DNA of 64,000 nucleotides from Clostridium sp. 'White wine YQ' (GTDB taxonomy: Bacteria > Bacillota > Clostridia > Clostridiales > Clostridiaceae): assembly GCF_028728205.1 (NCBI RefSeq), contig NZ_JAQYUU010000001.1, positions 1,539,318-1,603,317 on the forward strand, read 5' to 3'. Numbering within the stretch: the stretch's first letter is position 1; each line of letters begins with the position of its first letter. Below, piece by piece: positions 63,706 through 64,000 of this stretch. The notes beneath the pieces are model-generated. The model worked only from the letters and a program-made list of their open reading frames with translations, made no database searches and was not told the origin of the DNA. Both the position numbers and the translations under genes were made by a program.

Positions 63706-64000
63706 TTAAATCCCCTCCATTTAAAAGTTTTAAGAAATGATCTTCTAAAGAAGTATTTTTCTTGTTTATAGCATCTATTTCTATCCCACTTAATATCAAT
63801 GCCTTAGATATACTATTTTGCGATACCTTTAAATCATATACTCTTATCAATGAATTATTGATCACCTTGATATTAGAAATATTAAGCTCACTTTCAAGTA
63901 TATAAGCTGCTTTAGTACAATCTTTAGTGACTATTTCTACGTATTCAGTATTATCATCCCTTATACTTTCCATAGAAATTTCTTCTATTAATCTTCCATG
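63698..64000 (-). CDS. ABC transporter ATP-binding protein, C-terminal part (cut by window edge)
   Basis: The reading frame stays open from 63698 to the window edge, about 100 codons. The visible part (H-G-R-L-I-E-E-I-S onward) is the last strand of the nucleotide-binding domain and the short C-terminal extension, ending in T-S-L-E-D-H-F-L-K-L-L, typical of ABC-2 ATPases. The P-loop and signature motif lie outside the window. An internal ATG at 63973 is not the start. Confidence 0.85.
   Translation of the reverse strand, partial: HGRLIEEISMESIRDDNTEYVEIVTKDCTKAAYILESELNISNIKVINNSLIRVYDLKVSQNSISKALILSGIEIDAINKKNTSLEDHFLKLLNGGDLSA

Noticed and set aside
1-64000. CRISPR arrays, insertion sequences, prophage or attachment sites
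   Set aside because: No regularly spaced short repeats, transposase, integrase or phage structural genes were seen.

Overview
The window is AT-rich DNA from an anaerobic, endospore-forming member of the Clostridia, most like the genus Clostridium. Evidence: an alpha/beta-type small acid-soluble spore protein, a YtaF-type sporulation membrane protein, nine Csp-like subtilase modules, many ferredoxin-type iron-sulfur proteins, a flavodiiron protein, an H-cluster protein related to [FeFe] hydrogenases, orphan histidine kinases, and strong AGGAGG-type ribosome binding sites. There is no phage, insertion sequence or CRISPR array. Most genes are on the minus strand.

Layout. 1-1.3 kb: ytaF-like gene, spore protein, tRNA-Leu(GAG). 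1.3-8.5 kb: a tight five-gene minus-strand operon for an exopolysaccharide (secreted glycoside-hydrolase-like protein, receiver-GGDEF-receiver protein with degraded active sites, membrane HEAT-repeat protein, processive GT2 synthase, GH8-like hydrolase). 8.5-12.4 kb: polA-coaE-lytic transglycosylase operon. 12.5-21 kb: M29 aminopeptidase, an iron-sulfur/flavodoxin gene pair, an ECF sigma factor with a DUF4179 partner, a threonine-aldolase-type enzyme, a DUF1540 protein and a class III aminotransferase. 21-29 kb: a mini kinase-like protein, a GntR/DUF1648 pair with a perfect 41-base palindromic operator, aspartate kinase, a membrane acyltransferase, ferredoxin, flavodiiron protein and two micro-ORFs. 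29-36.6 kb: two orphan histidine kinases with the same C-terminal tail, a DapB-like protein without its catalytic motif, a SIR2-like protein with an altered catalytic histidine position, and an intact GGDEF-EAL protein.

36.6-37.6 kb is a gene-poor gap. It holds what looks like a large structured RNA on the plus strand (about 36891-37251): a long-range closing stem, several hairpins, two paralogous GNRA-tetraloop hairpins with a compensatory base-pair change, and two 30-nt hairpin repeats exactly 60 nt apart. A textbook terminator follows, then a 39-residue membrane micro-ORF. I do not recognise the RNA class.

37.6-54 kb is one same-strand run of four giant or large subtilase genes. They encode 1, 3, 1 and 4 Csp-like modules in transcription order. 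Eight modules keep Asp-His-Ser. The last module of the last gene has Ser for Asp and Cys for Ser, and is a predicted pseudoprotease. All four proteins, but no internal module, end in a near-identical G-N/S-L-F-I-R-I/L-P tail. None has an obvious signal peptide. This resembles the spore-germination Csp system (active and pseudo subtilases, sometimes fused) but with far larger fusions.

54-64 kb returns to ordinary genes: HELSH-motif membrane protein, metallophosphoesterase, two GNAT acetyltransferases, galU, the [FeFe]-hydrogenase-like protein with extra C-terminal ferredoxin clusters, a DUF2935 protein with a Met/Gln-rich insert, an MBL-fold protein, SEC-C-tagged methionine aminopeptidase, and an ABC transporter cut by the right edge. 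All calls are from reading the sequence; no database search was run.
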